Assembly: GCA_021787335.1 (NCBI GenBank)
Contig: JAJYMC010000044.1
Span: 1 to 64,000 of the forward strand
Direction: 5' to 3'
DNA length: 64,000 nucleotides
From: Bacillota bacterium
GTDB lineage: Bacteria; Bacillota; Sulfobacillia; JAJYWN01; JAJZPE01
Part shown: one piece after another, positions 50,624 to 59,923 of the stretch
How the letters are laid out: each line of letters begins with the position of its first letter
Numbering within the stretch: position 1 is the first letter of the stretch
Notes under the pieces: generated by a model
What the model saw: the letters and a program-made list of their open reading frames with translations, nothing else
What the model was told of the DNA's origin: nothing
The model's database searches: none
Position numbers and translations under genes: made by a program

Positions 50624-53469
50624 CGAGCCCCATCGACCTGACCGTCAACGGACGGCCGGTCCGCGTCGAGGTCGAGGAGGGTGAGACTCTCCTCGACCTG
50701 CTGCGGGACAGGCTCGGACTGATGGGGGCCAAGAACGGCTGCGGCAAGGGACACTGCGGGGCCTGCACGGTCATCGTCGACGGGGAGGCCCGTCGCTCCT
50801 GCGTCGTCAGGGCTGCCCGGGCGGCCGGGGCCGAGGTTCTGACCATCGAGGGACTGGCCGAGGGCGGTCGGCCGCACCCCGTGCAGCAGGCGTTCATCGA
50901 CGCCGGGGCGGTCCAGTGCGGGTTCTGCACGCCGGGGATGATCATGTCGGCGGTGGCCCTCCTGGCGAAGCACCCAGACCCAAGCGAGGCCGAGGTTCGC
51001 GAGGCCCTGCGCCACAACCTCTGCCGGTGCACCGGCTACGCCGCGGTCCTGCGGGCCGTGCGCCTGGCCGCGGCCCGGATGCGCGGAGAGGGCGGGGAGG
51101 GCGGGGAGGTGGGCGGCGCAACGGCCGAGGGCCTTGCGACTGAACCCGGTGTCGCGACCCCGCGTCACACCCGCGTCGTCGGGACTGCCGCGCCGCGGGC
51201 TGGGGCGCTCGACCGGGTGACCGGCCGGCCCATCTTCGCCGCCGACCTGACCCACCCTGGCATGGTCCACGGCAAGCTCCTCTTCTCGGCGCACCCGCAC
51301 GCCGAGGTCCTCTCGGTCGACGCCGCCGAGGCCCGGGCCTGCCCGGGCGTGCTGGCCGTCCTGACGGCGGCCGACATCCCTGGACGGAAGACCTTCGGCC
51401 TTCTTGTCCCGCACCAGCCGGTCCTGGCCGTCGACCGGGTGCGGCACCTCGGGGACCCGGTGGCGGTGGTCTTCGCCGAGACCGTGCGGCAGGCGGAGGC
51501 CGCTCTGGTCAAGGTCCGCGTCGACTACCGTCCGCTGCCGGCCGTCTTCTCGCCTGAGGAAGCTCTGGCCGACGGCGCCCCACAGCTCCACGACGAGGGC
51601 AACGTGATGCACCGGGTCGAGGTCCGTAAGGGCGATGCGGCGGCCGCCCTCGCCCGGGCCGACGTGGTCGTCGACGGGTTCTACACGACGCCCGCCGTCG
51701 AGCACGCCTACCTCGAACCGGAGGCGGCCGTGGCCGTCCCGGAGGCCGACGGCGGGGTGACCGTCTGGACGGGAAGCCAGGGCTCCCACAACTTCCGCGA
51801 GATGATCGCGGCCTCGCTGGCCGTGCCTGAGGACAAGGTGCGGGTGATCTTCACCCCGACCGGGGGGGCCTTCGGTGGCAAGGAGGAGCCGACGGTCCAG
51901 ATCCATTGCGCCCTGGCCGCGCTGCGCTTGAACCGGCCGGTGAAGATGGTCCTCACTCGCGAGGAGTCCGTCCGGATGTCGACCAAGCGGCACGCCGAGC
52001 GCATCCATATGCGCCACGGGGCGACCCGCGACGGGCGTCTGGTGGCCGTGGAGGCCGACATCGTCGCCGACACCGGGGCCTACGCTTCGCTGGGCAAGCC
52101 GGTGGTCTTCCGGTCGGCGGTGGTCTCCGCCGGCCCCTACGACATCCCCAACGTCCACGCGGAATCGGTCGGTGTCTACACCAACAACCCGGTGGCCGGC
52201 GCCTTCCGCGGCTTCGGCAGCACCCAGGTGGCCTTCGCCGCCGAGGTCCAGATGGATAAGCTCGCCCGCCGGCTCGGCCTCGACCCCGTCGAGTTGCGCC
52301 GGCGCAACGCCCTGGTCGAGGGCGGAGCGACCATCACCGGCCAGATCCTCGGGCCGGGCACGGCCTACCTCGAGACCCTCGACGCGGTGGCGCCCAGGAT
52401 CGAGGAGTTGCGGGCCCTGGCGCTGGCCGGGGCGGCCCGACCGGGGAAGCGCCTCGGCGTCGGCGTCGCCTCGGCCTACAAGAACGTCGGCATCGGGGCG
52501 GGCAAGAAGGACGGGGCGGGCGCGGTCGTCGGTCTGACCGACGAGGGCCGGCTCGTGGTCCGGGTCGGGGCGACCGACATCGGCCAGGGCTCGGACACGG
52601 TCATGGCCCAACTGGCGGCCGAGGTCGCCGGAGCCTCGCTGGCCCTCGTCGACGTGCTGTCCTCGGACACGGCCCTCTGCCCCGACGGCGAGGAGACGAC
52701 CGCTTCGCGCCAGACCTACATCACCGGCAACGCCGTCATCCAGGCCGCCCAGGGCTTCCGGGAGACGCTGGCCGCCTTTGTCGCGGAAGCCTATGGGGCC
52801 GAGCCCGACACCATCCGCATCGCGGGCGACTCGGTCGTCTTCGGGGACGACGGGTCCCCGCGGCGGGTGCCCCTGACCGAGATCGCCGCGAAGGCCCGGG
52901 ACGTCGGCTTGACCCTCGAGGCCGAGCGGTTCTACGTCGCCCCGACCACCCACGCCCTGCGGGAGACGGGCGATAAGGCCCCCGGCGACGACCCGGGCCT
53001 CTGGGACGTGCACTTCGCCTACAGCTACGGGACACAGGCCGCGCTGGTGGCGGTGGACGAGGCCACCGGCGAGGTCGAGGTGCTGAAGGTGGTGGCCGCC
53101 CACGACGCCGGCCGGATCATCAACCCGCAGGGGGTCAGGGGTCAGCTCGAGGGCGGCATCGTCATGGGCGTCGGCTACGCGCTGTCCGAAGGCCTCGTCC
53201 TCGACCGGGGCCGCATCGTCAACGACAATCTCCTCAAGCTGAGGGTGCCCGGGGTCGGGGTCGCGCCGGAGATGGAGACGGAAATCATCGAGAAGCCGGA
53301 ACCCGGTGGGCCCTTCGGGGCCAAGGGCATGGGCGAACTGGCGATGAACCCGACCGCCCCGGCCATCATCAACGCCATCCGGGACGCGGTCGGCGTCGAC
53401 ATCGACGACCTGCCGGCCGACCGGGCGCGCGTCGCCGCGGCCATCAGAAGGGCAAGACAGGAGGGCTGA
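50620..53469 (+). CDS. Single-chain xanthine dehydrogenase (XdhD-type, Fe-S and Mo domains fused)
   Basis: 949 residues. The N-terminal two-[2Fe-2S] module (GCGKGHCGACTV, CGFCTPGM, LCRCTGY; about 1-155) is fused through a Gly/Glu/Ala linker to an a/b hammerhead and Moco-binding domain (FTPTGGAFGGKEEP, GAFRGFGSTQVAFAAE, GAKGMGELAMNPTAP). There is no FAD domain, so electrons probably leave through the PreT/PreA-like partners encoded directly upstream. This composition matches the selenium-dependent XdhD of purine degraders. ATG 50620 overlaps the preA stop. It is the second xanthine-dehydrogenase-type enzyme in the operon. Confidence 0.92.
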   Translation: MTSPIDLTVNGRPVRVEVEEGETLLDLLRDRLGLMGAKNGCGKGHCGACTVIVDGEARRSCVVRAARAAGAEVLTIEGLAEGGRPHPVQQAFIDAGAVQCGFCTPGMIMSAVALLAKHPDPSEAEVREALRHNLCRCTGYAAVLRAVRLAAARMRGEGGEGGEVGGATAEGLATEPGVATPRHTRVVGTAAPRAGALDRVTGRPIFAADLTHPGMVHGKLLFSAHPHAEVLSVDAAEARACPGVLAVLTAADIPGRKTFGLLVPHQPVLAVDRVRHLGDPVAVVFAETVRQAEAALVKVRVDYRPLPAVFSPEEALADGAPQLHDEGNVMHRVEVRKGDAAAALARADVVVDGFYTTPAVEHAYLEPEAAVAVPEADGGVTVWTGSQGSHNFREMIAASLAVPEDKVRVIFTPTGGAFGGKEEPTVQIHCALAALRLNRPVKMVLTREESVRMSTKRHAERIHMRHGATRDGRLVAVEADIVADTGAYASLGKPVVFRSAVVSAGPYDIPNVHAESVGVYTNNPVAGAFRGFGSTQVAFAAEVQMDKLARRLGLDPVELRRRNALVEGGATITGQILGPGTAYLETLDAVAPRIEELRALALAGAARPGKRLGVGVASAYKNVGIGAGKKDGAGAVVGLTDEGRLVVRVGATDIGQGSDTVMAQLAAEVAGASLALVDVLSSDTALCPDGEETTASRQTYITGNAVIQAAQGFRETLAAFVAEAYGAEPDTIRIAGDSVVFGDDGSPRRVPLTEIAAKARDVGLTLEAERFYVAPTTHALRETGDKAPGDDPGLWDVHFAYSYGTQAALVAVDEATGEVEVLKVVAAHDAGRIINPQGVRGQLEGGIVMGVGYALSEGLVLDRGRIVNDNLLKLRVPGVGVAPEMETEIIEKPEPGGPFGAKGMGELAMNPTAPAIINAIRDAVGVDIDDLPADRARVAAAIRRARQEG

Positions 53470-53472
53470 GAC

Positions 53473-54882
53473 ATGCTCATCATTGGGAACGGACGCCTCG
53501 TCACCCTGGGCGAGGAACCGCGGGTGATCCAGGGCGGTGCCGTGGCCGCCGAGGACGGCCTCGTCGTCGCCGCCGGGACGACCAGGACCCTCCAAGAGAG
53601 ATACAAGAAGGCCCGCTTCCTGGATGCGGACGGCGGGGTCATCATGCCGGGGATGGTCAACATCCACGCCCACGGCTACGGGGCCTTCGCCCGCGGCCTG
53701 GCCGTGCCGGGCGCGCCGGCCAGGACGTTCCTGCAGATCCTCCGGAGCCTCTGGTGGAAGCTGGACCGGGCCCTGACCCCCGAGGATGTCTACGTCAGCG
53801 CGGCCCTCGGCTTCATCGACGGCCTGAAGAACGGCACGACCACCGTCTTCGACCATCACGCCAGCCCGAACGCCATCGCCGGGAGCCTCGACGAGGAGGC
53901 CAAGGCGGCGGGCAAGGTCGGGGTGCGGGCCTGCCTCTGCTACGAGGTCTCGGACCGCGACGGCCCGCAGCGTGCCGCCCAGGGCATCGAGGAGAACGTC
54001 CGATTCATCCGCTCGCTTGGCGAGCGGGAAGGTGGCGGGGACAGTGACCGGGAAGGCGGCCGGGGAGACGGCGGCGAAGGCGGCCAGGGCGGGGCGGGCC
54101 GCCCCCGGCGATTGGCCGGCTGCGTGGGCCTGCACGCCTCGATGACCCTGTCCGACGCGACCCTCGAACGGGCCGTCGGCGAGGCGGGGAAGCTCGGTGT
54201 GGGCTGCCACATCCATGTCGCCGAGGGAACCGAGGACGGCGCCGACAGCGCCGGCCGCTATGGCAAGAGCGTCGTCAAGCGGCTGGGCGACCTCGGTGTG
54301 CTCGGCCCGAAGTCCATCGCCGCCCATTGCGTCCATGTCAGCCCCGAGGACATCGGCCTCCTGAAGTCGTCGCGGGTCATCGTCGCCCACAACGCCCAGT
54401 CGAACATGGGCAACGCCGTGGGCATCGCCCAGGCCCTCGAGATGGTCGGCCGCGGGGTGCGCGTCGGCCTGGGGACCGACGGCTTCACGACCGACATGTT
54501 CGAGGCCGCCGCGGCCACCAATATCGTCCACCGGCTGGCCGCTCGCGACCCGTCGGTGGGTTGGGCGGAGGTCCAGCGGATGCTCCTTGAGACCAACGGC
54601 CAGGTCGCCGCGGAATTCCTCGGTGGACGGTTCGGGGCGTTGGCCCCGGGCCACGCCGCCGACCTCATCGTCGTCGACTATGATCCATACACCCCGCTGG
54701 ACGCCGGCAACTTCTGGGGCCACCTGCTCTTCGGGATGCGGGGCGGGCAGGTCCGCCACGCCATCGTCGACGGCGAACCGGTCATGCGTGACCGCCGCGT
54801 CCTCGGCCTCGATGAGGCCCGGCTGCGGGCCAGGGCGCGGACGCTGTCGCGGAAGGTCTGGGAGCGGTTGGCCCGGCTCTGA
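53473..54882 (+). CDS. ssnA: SsnA family aminohydrolase
   Basis: 469 residues. SsnA is a metal-dependent aminohydrolase linked to selenium-dependent purine catabolism. Motifs are PGMVNIHAHGYGAFARGLAV, FDHHASPNAIAGS, HIHVAEG, AAHCVHVS and GLGTDGFTTDMFEA. A hydrophilic Gly/Arg/Glu-rich segment at about 187-213 looks like an expanded loop. ATG 53473 is just after the XDH stop, with AGGAGGG. It ends the long operon and is followed by a terminator. Confidence 0.93.
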   Translation: MLIIGNGRLVTLGEEPRVIQGGAVAAEDGLVVAAGTTRTLQERYKKARFLDADGGVIMPGMVNIHAHGYGAFARGLAVPGAPARTFLQILRSLWWKLDRALTPEDVYVSAALGFIDGLKNGTTTVFDHHASPNAIAGSLDEEAKAAGKVGVRACLCYEVSDRDGPQRAAQGIEENVRFIRSLGEREGGGDSDREGGRGDGGEGGQGGAGRPRRLAGCVGLHASMTLSDATLERAVGEAGKLGVGCHIHVAEGTEDGADSAGRYGKSVVKRLGDLGVLGPKSIAAHCVHVSPEDIGLLKSSRVIVAHNAQSNMGNAVGIAQALEMVGRGVRVGLGTDGFTTDMFEAAAATNIVHRLAARDPSVGWAEVQRMLLETNGQVAAEFLGGRFGALAPGHAADLIVVDYDPYTPLDAGNFWGHLLFGMRGGQVRHAIVDGEPVMRDRRVLGLDEARLRARARTLSRKVWERLARL

Positions 54883-54919
54883 CTCACGGTCTGCCCCATG
54901 CTGAAGTCGGCAAAAAAGG

Positions 54920-54949
54920 AAGCCCGCCGGAGAGGCGAGCTTTTTCTTT
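54920..54949. terminator. Terminator at the end of the purine operon
   Basis: AAGCCCGCC (54920-54928) pairs with GGCGAGCTT (54934-54942) with one mismatch, followed by TTTTTCTTT. The A-rich 5' side (CAAAAAAGGA) makes it usable on the minus strand too, ending the convergent gene. Confidence 0.8.
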
Positions 54950-54953
54950 CGAT

Positions 54954-55523
54954 TCAGCTCTGTGGCTGCTCCAGCCATTCCGCCTTGACCCTGACCCCAC
55001 CCTCCTGGTAGACGGCCACCTGCGGCACGTGGTAGAACATCTTGCTGCGGTCGCGCCCGTAGAGCGAGGTCACGCGCTCGGCTGGCCATTCGACGGCCAG
55101 CTGCTTCAGGCTGTCCTCGCTCAGCGGGTACGGGTGGGGCTGGTCGTCCAGGTCGACATAGCCGACGGCCGCGGTCGCCGGGTCGATGGCCGACAGGGGG
55201 ACGGCCAGGCGCGGCAGGGTGGCCATGCGGTCGGCGTCGGCCGACAGGCCGGCCAGGCGTCGAAAATCGATGGGGGTCAGGAAGACGCCCGAGTTGCTGT
55301 AGGGCTTGTCGATGACAGGGCGGGCGAACTGCTCGTAGAGGAGTTCGTAGAAGCCCGGGCGATATTGCTGGATGAGCTTCCACCGCTCGCTGTCCGGGCG
55401 GGCGCTGAGGGGCAGGAGCCCGTTGGCCAGGATGTCGTCGAGGGCTTTCGCCAGCTCCTCGGGGCGGAAGAAGTAGTGGAAAAGCCGGTCCGTGGCGATG
55501 GCGGATCCGCGGGCTTCCGACAT
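54954..55523 (-). CDS. Hypothetical soluble protein
   Basis: 189 residues, not recognised. The start ATG 55523 follows AAAGGGGATG, whereas the longer open frame upstream has no ribosome site. The sequence is a balanced cytoplasmic protein. It begins with a helix (DRLFHYFFRPEELAKALDDI) and has a conserved-looking YSNSGVFLTPIDFRRL segment. The FLTPI and RPV(I) features recall small ADP-ribosyl-transferase-like or DUF folds, but this is too weak to name. It lies about 75 bases downstream of a SAM methyltransferase on the same strand and may be cotranscribed with it. Confidence 0.6.
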   Translation of the reverse strand: MSEARGSAIATDRLFHYFFRPEELAKALDDILANGLLPLSARPDSERWKLIQQYRPGFYELLYEQFARPVIDKPYSNSGVFLTPIDFRRLAGLSADADRMATLPRLAVPLSAIDPATAAVGYVDLDDQPHPYPLSEDSLKQLAVEWPAERVTSLYGRDRSKMFYHVPQVAVYQEGGVRVKAEWLEQPQS

Positions 55524-55597
55524 GGTCGCATCCCCTTTGCCTGCTTGCCTAAGGGCTGGCGAGGGGAGGTTTCCCGGTCGGACCCGCGGTTTCCTGC

Positions 55598-56167
55598 TCA
55601 GCGGGACTTGACATACTCCCATCCGACCACGGCCCGCGTGAACTGCCAGGAGCGGCCCTTCAAGAGCCCGGCGTCCGCCGTCCAGGCGTCGACCTGGTCC
55701 TCCTCGAGCCGTTCGCTCATCGGCGGCCCCGGGCTGACGACCCGGGCGTGCTCGACGATGACCAGCCGTCCGTTGTCCTTGAGGCACCTGGCCACCTCGC
55801 CCATGAAGGCCGCGGGTTCGGCGAGTTCATGGGCGACGAAGGCCATGATGACGCCGTCGACCGAGGAGGCCTCCAAAGGCAGGAGGCTCTCCAGCGACCG
55901 CTGGGGCTCGACGTTGGTCACGCCGGCCGCCTCGAGCTTGGCCCGGAGTTTGAACAACATGTCCTCACTGATGTCCAGGGCCTTGACGTGGGCCACGCGG
56001 GAGGCCAGAGGTAGGGTGAAGAACCCGGTCCCGCAGCCGACGTCGGCCCAGGTCTCAGCGGCGCCAGGAGCGACCTCCTCGATGATCTTCTCGACCGGGA
56101 TCATCAGGTGCCGCAGTTGATGATCGAGGAAACCCCCGTGGTGAGAGTCAAACTTGTGACCTGCCAT
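55598..56167 (-). CDS. Class I SAM-dependent methyltransferase
   Basis: 189 residues. The SAM-binding motif I WADVGCGTGFFTLPLA (about 40-55), the acidic residue at the end of strand 2 (VKALDISEDML) and VDGVIMAFVAHELAEP are all present. It is the small UbiE/Methyltransf_11-like class, and the substrate is unknown. The N-terminus (MAGHKFDSHHGGFLDHQLRH) suits this family, supporting ATG 56167. The next gene upstream is divergent. Confidence 0.88.
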   Translation of the reverse strand: MAGHKFDSHHGGFLDHQLRHLMIPVEKIIEEVAPGAAETWADVGCGTGFFTLPLASRVAHVKALDISEDMLFKLRAKLEAAGVTNVEPQRSLESLLPLEASSVDGVIMAFVAHELAEPAAFMGEVARCLKDNGRLVIVEHARVVSPGPPMSERLEEDQVDAWTADAGLLKGRSWQFTRAVVGWEYVKSR

Positions 56168-56393
56168 TCAGAGTCCACCTCGTTCGTCAGTTTCAGGAAC
56201 CATCGGAGCTAGGCTTTCCATGGTCGACGTCCAAGCCTCCCGGCCTTTAGCTGGGCGGGCAGGAAAAAGCTCCCAGGCTGTCGAAACCTTCCGCCAAGCC
56301 GCGGAGGATGCCCGCGGGCCGGCCGGGTGCTGGGCCTGAAACGCGGGTCCCACCTTCCGGCCGGAGGTCTCAAGAAAGAGGAGGTTTCCGCTC

Positions 56394-57812
56394 ATGAGGA
56401 TGGGGAAGAGAAGGGTCCTCGCTCTCGCCGTAGTGTTGGCCGTGGCGCTGACCCTCGGCCTGCCGGCGGCCGCCAGCGAGAACCCGCAGCGCTTCGTGGT
56501 TGGTTTTGACGGGCCGATCAGCCCCGCCACGCTGGCCCAGGTCCAATCGCTGTCCCGAGCGACCCACTACGTGTTCAACGAGATCAACGCCATGGCGGTC
56601 ACCGCCACCGGCAGCGAGGCCAAGGCCATCGCCGCCCTGCCTGGGGTGAGCTTCATCGAAGAGGACGGCATCGCCCAGGCCGAGAGCCTGACTTACAACG
56701 TCCAGTATGACCTCGACCTCATGAACGTGGCCGACGGCCGGGTTGTCTCCGGCGCCGAGGCCCCGCACCGGGTCGTCAACTATGACGGCACGGGCGTCTA
56801 CGTCGTCATCCTCGACACCGGCCTCGTCCCGAACTGGAAGGACTACTTCGATCCCGCTCGGGTCGACGCCAATCTTGCCCGGTCGTTCCCCGGCAACTCG
56901 GGTGACAACTCGAGCAGCAACGGTTGGGACGCCGACACCGACAGCCACGGCACCCACGTGGCCAGCACCATCCTCGGCTTCAACTATTGGAACCTCTATC
57001 ATTTCGACGGCGTGGCCCCCAACGCCACGGTCGTCCCGGTGAAGGTCCTCAACAATCAGGGCTCCGGCTTCTGGTCGGGTGTGGCCGCCGGCATGCTCTA
57101 CGCCATTAAGGTCAAGGAGCAGACCGGCGCCCCGGTCGTCGTCAACATGAGCCTTGGCGGCGGGCCGTCTCAGCTCATCTATAGGGCCCTCCGCAAGGGC
57201 GCGGAGGCCGGCGTGGTCTACTCCGTGGCCGCCGGCAACGCGGGCATGGGCGGCATGCACTGGCCCGGCGCATATAAGGAAGCCATCGGTGTCGGGGCCA
57301 TCGGCGCGGTTCCTTTCACGACCTCCGGCTCCTGGTGGCGGAAAGCCGACCTGGCTGACCCCTACAACCTCAACGACATCTACGTCGCCCCGTTCAGCTC
57401 GCGGTCCCTGAACGCGAACCAGGACCTGGATGTCCTCGCCCCGGGCTCCTATATCGTCGGACCCTATCTGAACCCGGGCGCCGCCCATCCGCCTGATGAG
57501 GCCCTCTACGGCTCCAACGCCAACAGTAACGTGCCGAGCCAGTACTACTACCTGTCCGGCACGAGCATGGCCACCCCGCACGTGACCGGCCTCGTCGCCC
57601 TGATGCTCCAGAAAGACCCATCGGTCGGCGACTTCGTGTATAGCGAGGGCGTCTCCAGGGCCGAGCTCATCCTCGAGCGCGCCGCCGTGCCGCTCCCGGC
57701 CGGCTCGCGGACCGGCGTCTATCGCTACAACAACGTCAGCTGGGGCGATAACGCCACCGGCAACGGCGTCATCTTCGCCGACCGGGTCTTCGACGTGATG
57801 AGCGCGCCCTGA
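56394..57812 (+). CDS. Secreted subtilisin-like (S8) serine protease
   Basis: 472 residues. Signal peptide MRMGKRRVLALAVVLAVALT ends near AAAS. A propeptide-like I9 region spans about 30-100 (RFVVGFDG, LPGVSFIEEDGIAQAE). The catalytic triad is Asp in VVILDTGL, His in DSHGTHVAST and Ser in LSGTSMATPHV, with the oxyanion Asn in VAAGNAG. The enzyme is complete and should be secreted. ATG 56394 lies behind GAGGAGG. A strong terminator follows the gene. Confidence 0.94.
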   Translation: MRMGKRRVLALAVVLAVALTLGLPAAASENPQRFVVGFDGPISPATLAQVQSLSRATHYVFNEINAMAVTATGSEAKAIAALPGVSFIEEDGIAQAESLTYNVQYDLDLMNVADGRVVSGAEAPHRVVNYDGTGVYVVILDTGLVPNWKDYFDPARVDANLARSFPGNSGDNSSSNGWDADTDSHGTHVASTILGFNYWNLYHFDGVAPNATVVPVKVLNNQGSGFWSGVAAGMLYAIKVKEQTGAPVVVNMSLGGGPSQLIYRALRKGAEAGVVYSVAAGNAGMGGMHWPGAYKEAIGVGAIGAVPFTTSGSWWRKADLADPYNLNDIYVAPFSSRSLNANQDLDVLAPGSYIVGPYLNPGAAHPPDEALYGSNANSNVPSQYYYLSGTSMATPHVTGLVALMLQKDPSVGDFVYSEGVSRAELILERAAVPLPAGSRTGVYRYNNVSWGDNATGNGVIFADRVFDVMSAP

Positions 57813-57839
57813 CCCTGACCGATCCAGACGCACCACAAA

Positions 57840-57868
57840 GGGAGACCGCCCGAGGGCGGTCTCCTTTT
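57840..57868 (+). terminator. Intrinsic terminator after the S8 protease gene
   Basis: A perfect 10-bp stem GGAGACCGCC (57841-57850) with GGCGGTCTCC (57855-57864) is followed by TTTT. It lies 28 bases after the stop codon. Confidence 0.9.
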
Positions 57869-57979
57869 CCGCTCCCGCTCTTTTTCCCCGGCGGCCTCGC
57901 CGCTCCGGGCGGCGGGGAAAATCGGGGCCCGCGTGGAATAGTTGATTCGACAGTCATCCCGAGGAGGCCGCGAGTCCAG

Positions 57980-59899
57980 ATGAAACCCTTCCCCGCAGCC
58001 AAGCCATTCCCTGTAGCCAGAGTGCTCGAGGTCGACCTGAGTCGCGGCACGGTTTCGACGAGCGTCCTGCTGTCCGAGACCTACCGGCTGTATCCCGGGG
58101 GCTCGGCCCTCGCCGCCTACCTCATCGCCCGCGAACTGAAGCCGCGGGTTGACGCCCTCAGCCCGGACAACATGCTCGTCTTCGCGGTCTCTCCGCTGAC
58201 CGGCCTGGGGGCGCCGGGCCTTAGCCGGCTCGTGGTCGCCGCCAAGAGCCCGCTCACCGGGACCCTCGGCGACAGCCAAGGCGGCGGCTTTTTCCCGGCC
58301 TATCTGCGGGCCAACGGTTGGGACGCGGTGGTCTTCCGGGGCCGGGCCACGCGGCCGGTCTACCTCTTCATCGACGGGGACAAGGCCGAGCTGAGGCCGG
58401 CTGAGCATCTGTGGGGCAAGGTCACGGGCGAGGTCGAGGACCTCATCCGGGCCGAGATCGGCCACCCGGTCGAGGTCGCCCAGATCGGGCCGGCCGGCGA
58501 GCGGCTGGTCCGCTTCGCCTGCGTCCTGAGCCGGGCCACCCGGGCCAACGGCCGCAACGGGATGGGCGCGGTGATGGGCTCGAAGAACCTGAAGGCGGTG
58601 GTCGTCCGCAAGGCGACGGCCCGTCAGGCCGCCGACCCCGGGCGCCTCCGGGCCCTGACCGCCGACGCCAAGCGCCGCATGGCCGAGAACGCCGGCATGG
58701 ACGGCCTCGGCCGCGACGGCACCGACGGCGAACTCCTCGGCCACCATCAGGCCGGCTTCCTGCCGACCCGCAACTTCTCCGCGGGCTGGTTCCCGGAGGG
58801 GGCCGAGAAGATAACCGGCGCGACGATGTCCGCGACCATCCTCAAGGAACGAGAGACCTGCTTCGGTTGCCCGGTCCGGTGCAAGCGGGTAGTCGAGGTG
58901 CCGGGCCTGGTCGACCCGCGCTACGGCGGGCCCGAATACGAGACGGCCGCGTCCTTCGGCTCCTACTGCGGGGTGAGCGACCTGGCCGTCGTCGCCCGCG
59001 CCAACCAGCTCTGCAACATGTACGGTCTGGACACCATCTCCTGTGGCGGGACCATCGCCTTCGCCATGGAGGCCTATCAGAAGGGCATCCTCTCCAAGGA
59101 CGACCTGGGCGATGACCTTGGCGGCCTGGAGCCGCGCTTCGGCGACGGCGAGGCCGTCCTGAAGCTCATCGAGCTCATCGCCAACCGCGAGGGCGTCGGC
59201 GACCTCCTCGCCGAGGGCAGCCTGCGGGCCGCGAGGAAGCTCGGCCGCGGCGCCGAGGACAGCTCGGTCACGGTCAAGGGCCAGGAACTGCCGGCCCACA
59301 TGCCGCAGTACAAGCCGTCGGTCGGGCTCGTCTACGCGGTCAACCCGTTCGGGGCCGACCACCAGTCGAGCGAGCACGACCCGGTCCTGACCATGCCCCC
59401 GGACAGCCGCGAGCGCGAGCGTCTGGCCCGGCTCGGGAAGTGGCGCGGCGAGCCTGACAACTTCGCCCTCGATGAGGAGAAGGTCCGCTTCGCCCACGCC
59501 ACCCAGTGCTTCTACTCGATGATGGACACCCTCTGCCTGTGCCAGTTCGTCTGGGGTCCGGCCTGGCAGCTCTACGGCCCGGATGATGTCCTCGAGCTGT
59601 GCCGGGCCGGTCTGGGCTGGGACGCCTCGCTGGACGAGCTGATGCGCGTGGGCGAGCGGCGGATCAACCTGATGCGCGCCTTCAACGCTCGCGAGGGCTT
59701 CACCCGCGCCGACGACCGGCTGCCCGCCCGCGTCTTCAGCGGCCTCCCCGACGGTCCGGCCAAGGGGGCGCACATCGACCGGGAGACGTTCGAGCGTGCC
59801 CTGACCCTCTACTACCACCTCGCCGGCTGGGACCCGGAGACCGGGGCCCCGACGCCGGCCAAGCTGAAGGAGCTGTCCATCGGCGAAGAGGCCCTTTGA
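57980..59899 (+). CDS. Aldehyde:ferredoxin oxidoreductase (tungsten AOR family)
   Basis: 639 residues. AOR-family enzymes bind a tungsto- or molybdo-bispyranopterin and one [4Fe-4S] cluster and oxidise aldehydes to acids with ferredoxin. The N-terminal pterin domain is present (VLEVDLSRGTV, YPGGSALAAYLIA, SPLTGLGAPGLSRLVVAAKS). Cluster ligands can be placed at CFGCPVRCKR with a distal Cys near LCLCQF. ATG 57980 follows GAGGAGG. The gene is preceded by the protease terminator and is monocistronic, with convergent genes following. Confidence 0.92.
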   Translation: MKPFPAAKPFPVARVLEVDLSRGTVSTSVLLSETYRLYPGGSALAAYLIARELKPRVDALSPDNMLVFAVSPLTGLGAPGLSRLVVAAKSPLTGTLGDSQGGGFFPAYLRANGWDAVVFRGRATRPVYLFIDGDKAELRPAEHLWGKVTGEVEDLIRAEIGHPVEVAQIGPAGERLVRFACVLSRATRANGRNGMGAVMGSKNLKAVVVRKATARQAADPGRLRALTADAKRRMAENAGMDGLGRDGTDGELLGHHQAGFLPTRNFSAGWFPEGAEKITGATMSATILKERETCFGCPVRCKRVVEVPGLVDPRYGGPEYETAASFGSYCGVSDLAVVARANQLCNMYGLDTISCGGTIAFAMEAYQKGILSKDDLGDDLGGLEPRFGDGEAVLKLIELIANREGVGDLLAEGSLRAARKLGRGAEDSSVTVKGQELPAHMPQYKPSVGLVYAVNPFGADHQSSEHDPVLTMPPDSRERERLARLGKWRGEPDNFALDEEKVRFAHATQCFYSMMDTLCLCQFVWGPAWQLYGPDDVLELCRAGLGWDASLDELMRVGERRINLMRAFNAREGFTRADDRLPARVFSGLPDGPAKGAHIDRETFERALTLYYHLAGWDPETGAPTPAKLKELSIGEEAL

Positions 59900-59923
59900 G
59901 CGATACGGTCCGGAGCGTTGAGG

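Noticed and set aside
50443-55383. A 1,646-codon open frame on the minus strand
   Set aside because: It is antisense to preA, XDH and SsnA, all clear enzymes. Long antisense frames are expected in GC-rich coding DNA, and the translation is rich in Arg/Gly/Asp/His with no domain.
57869-57979. Tungsten-cofactor riboswitch before the AOR gene
   Set aside because: No conserved boxes were found. The GC-rich inverted segment at 57890-57920 does not match a known leader.
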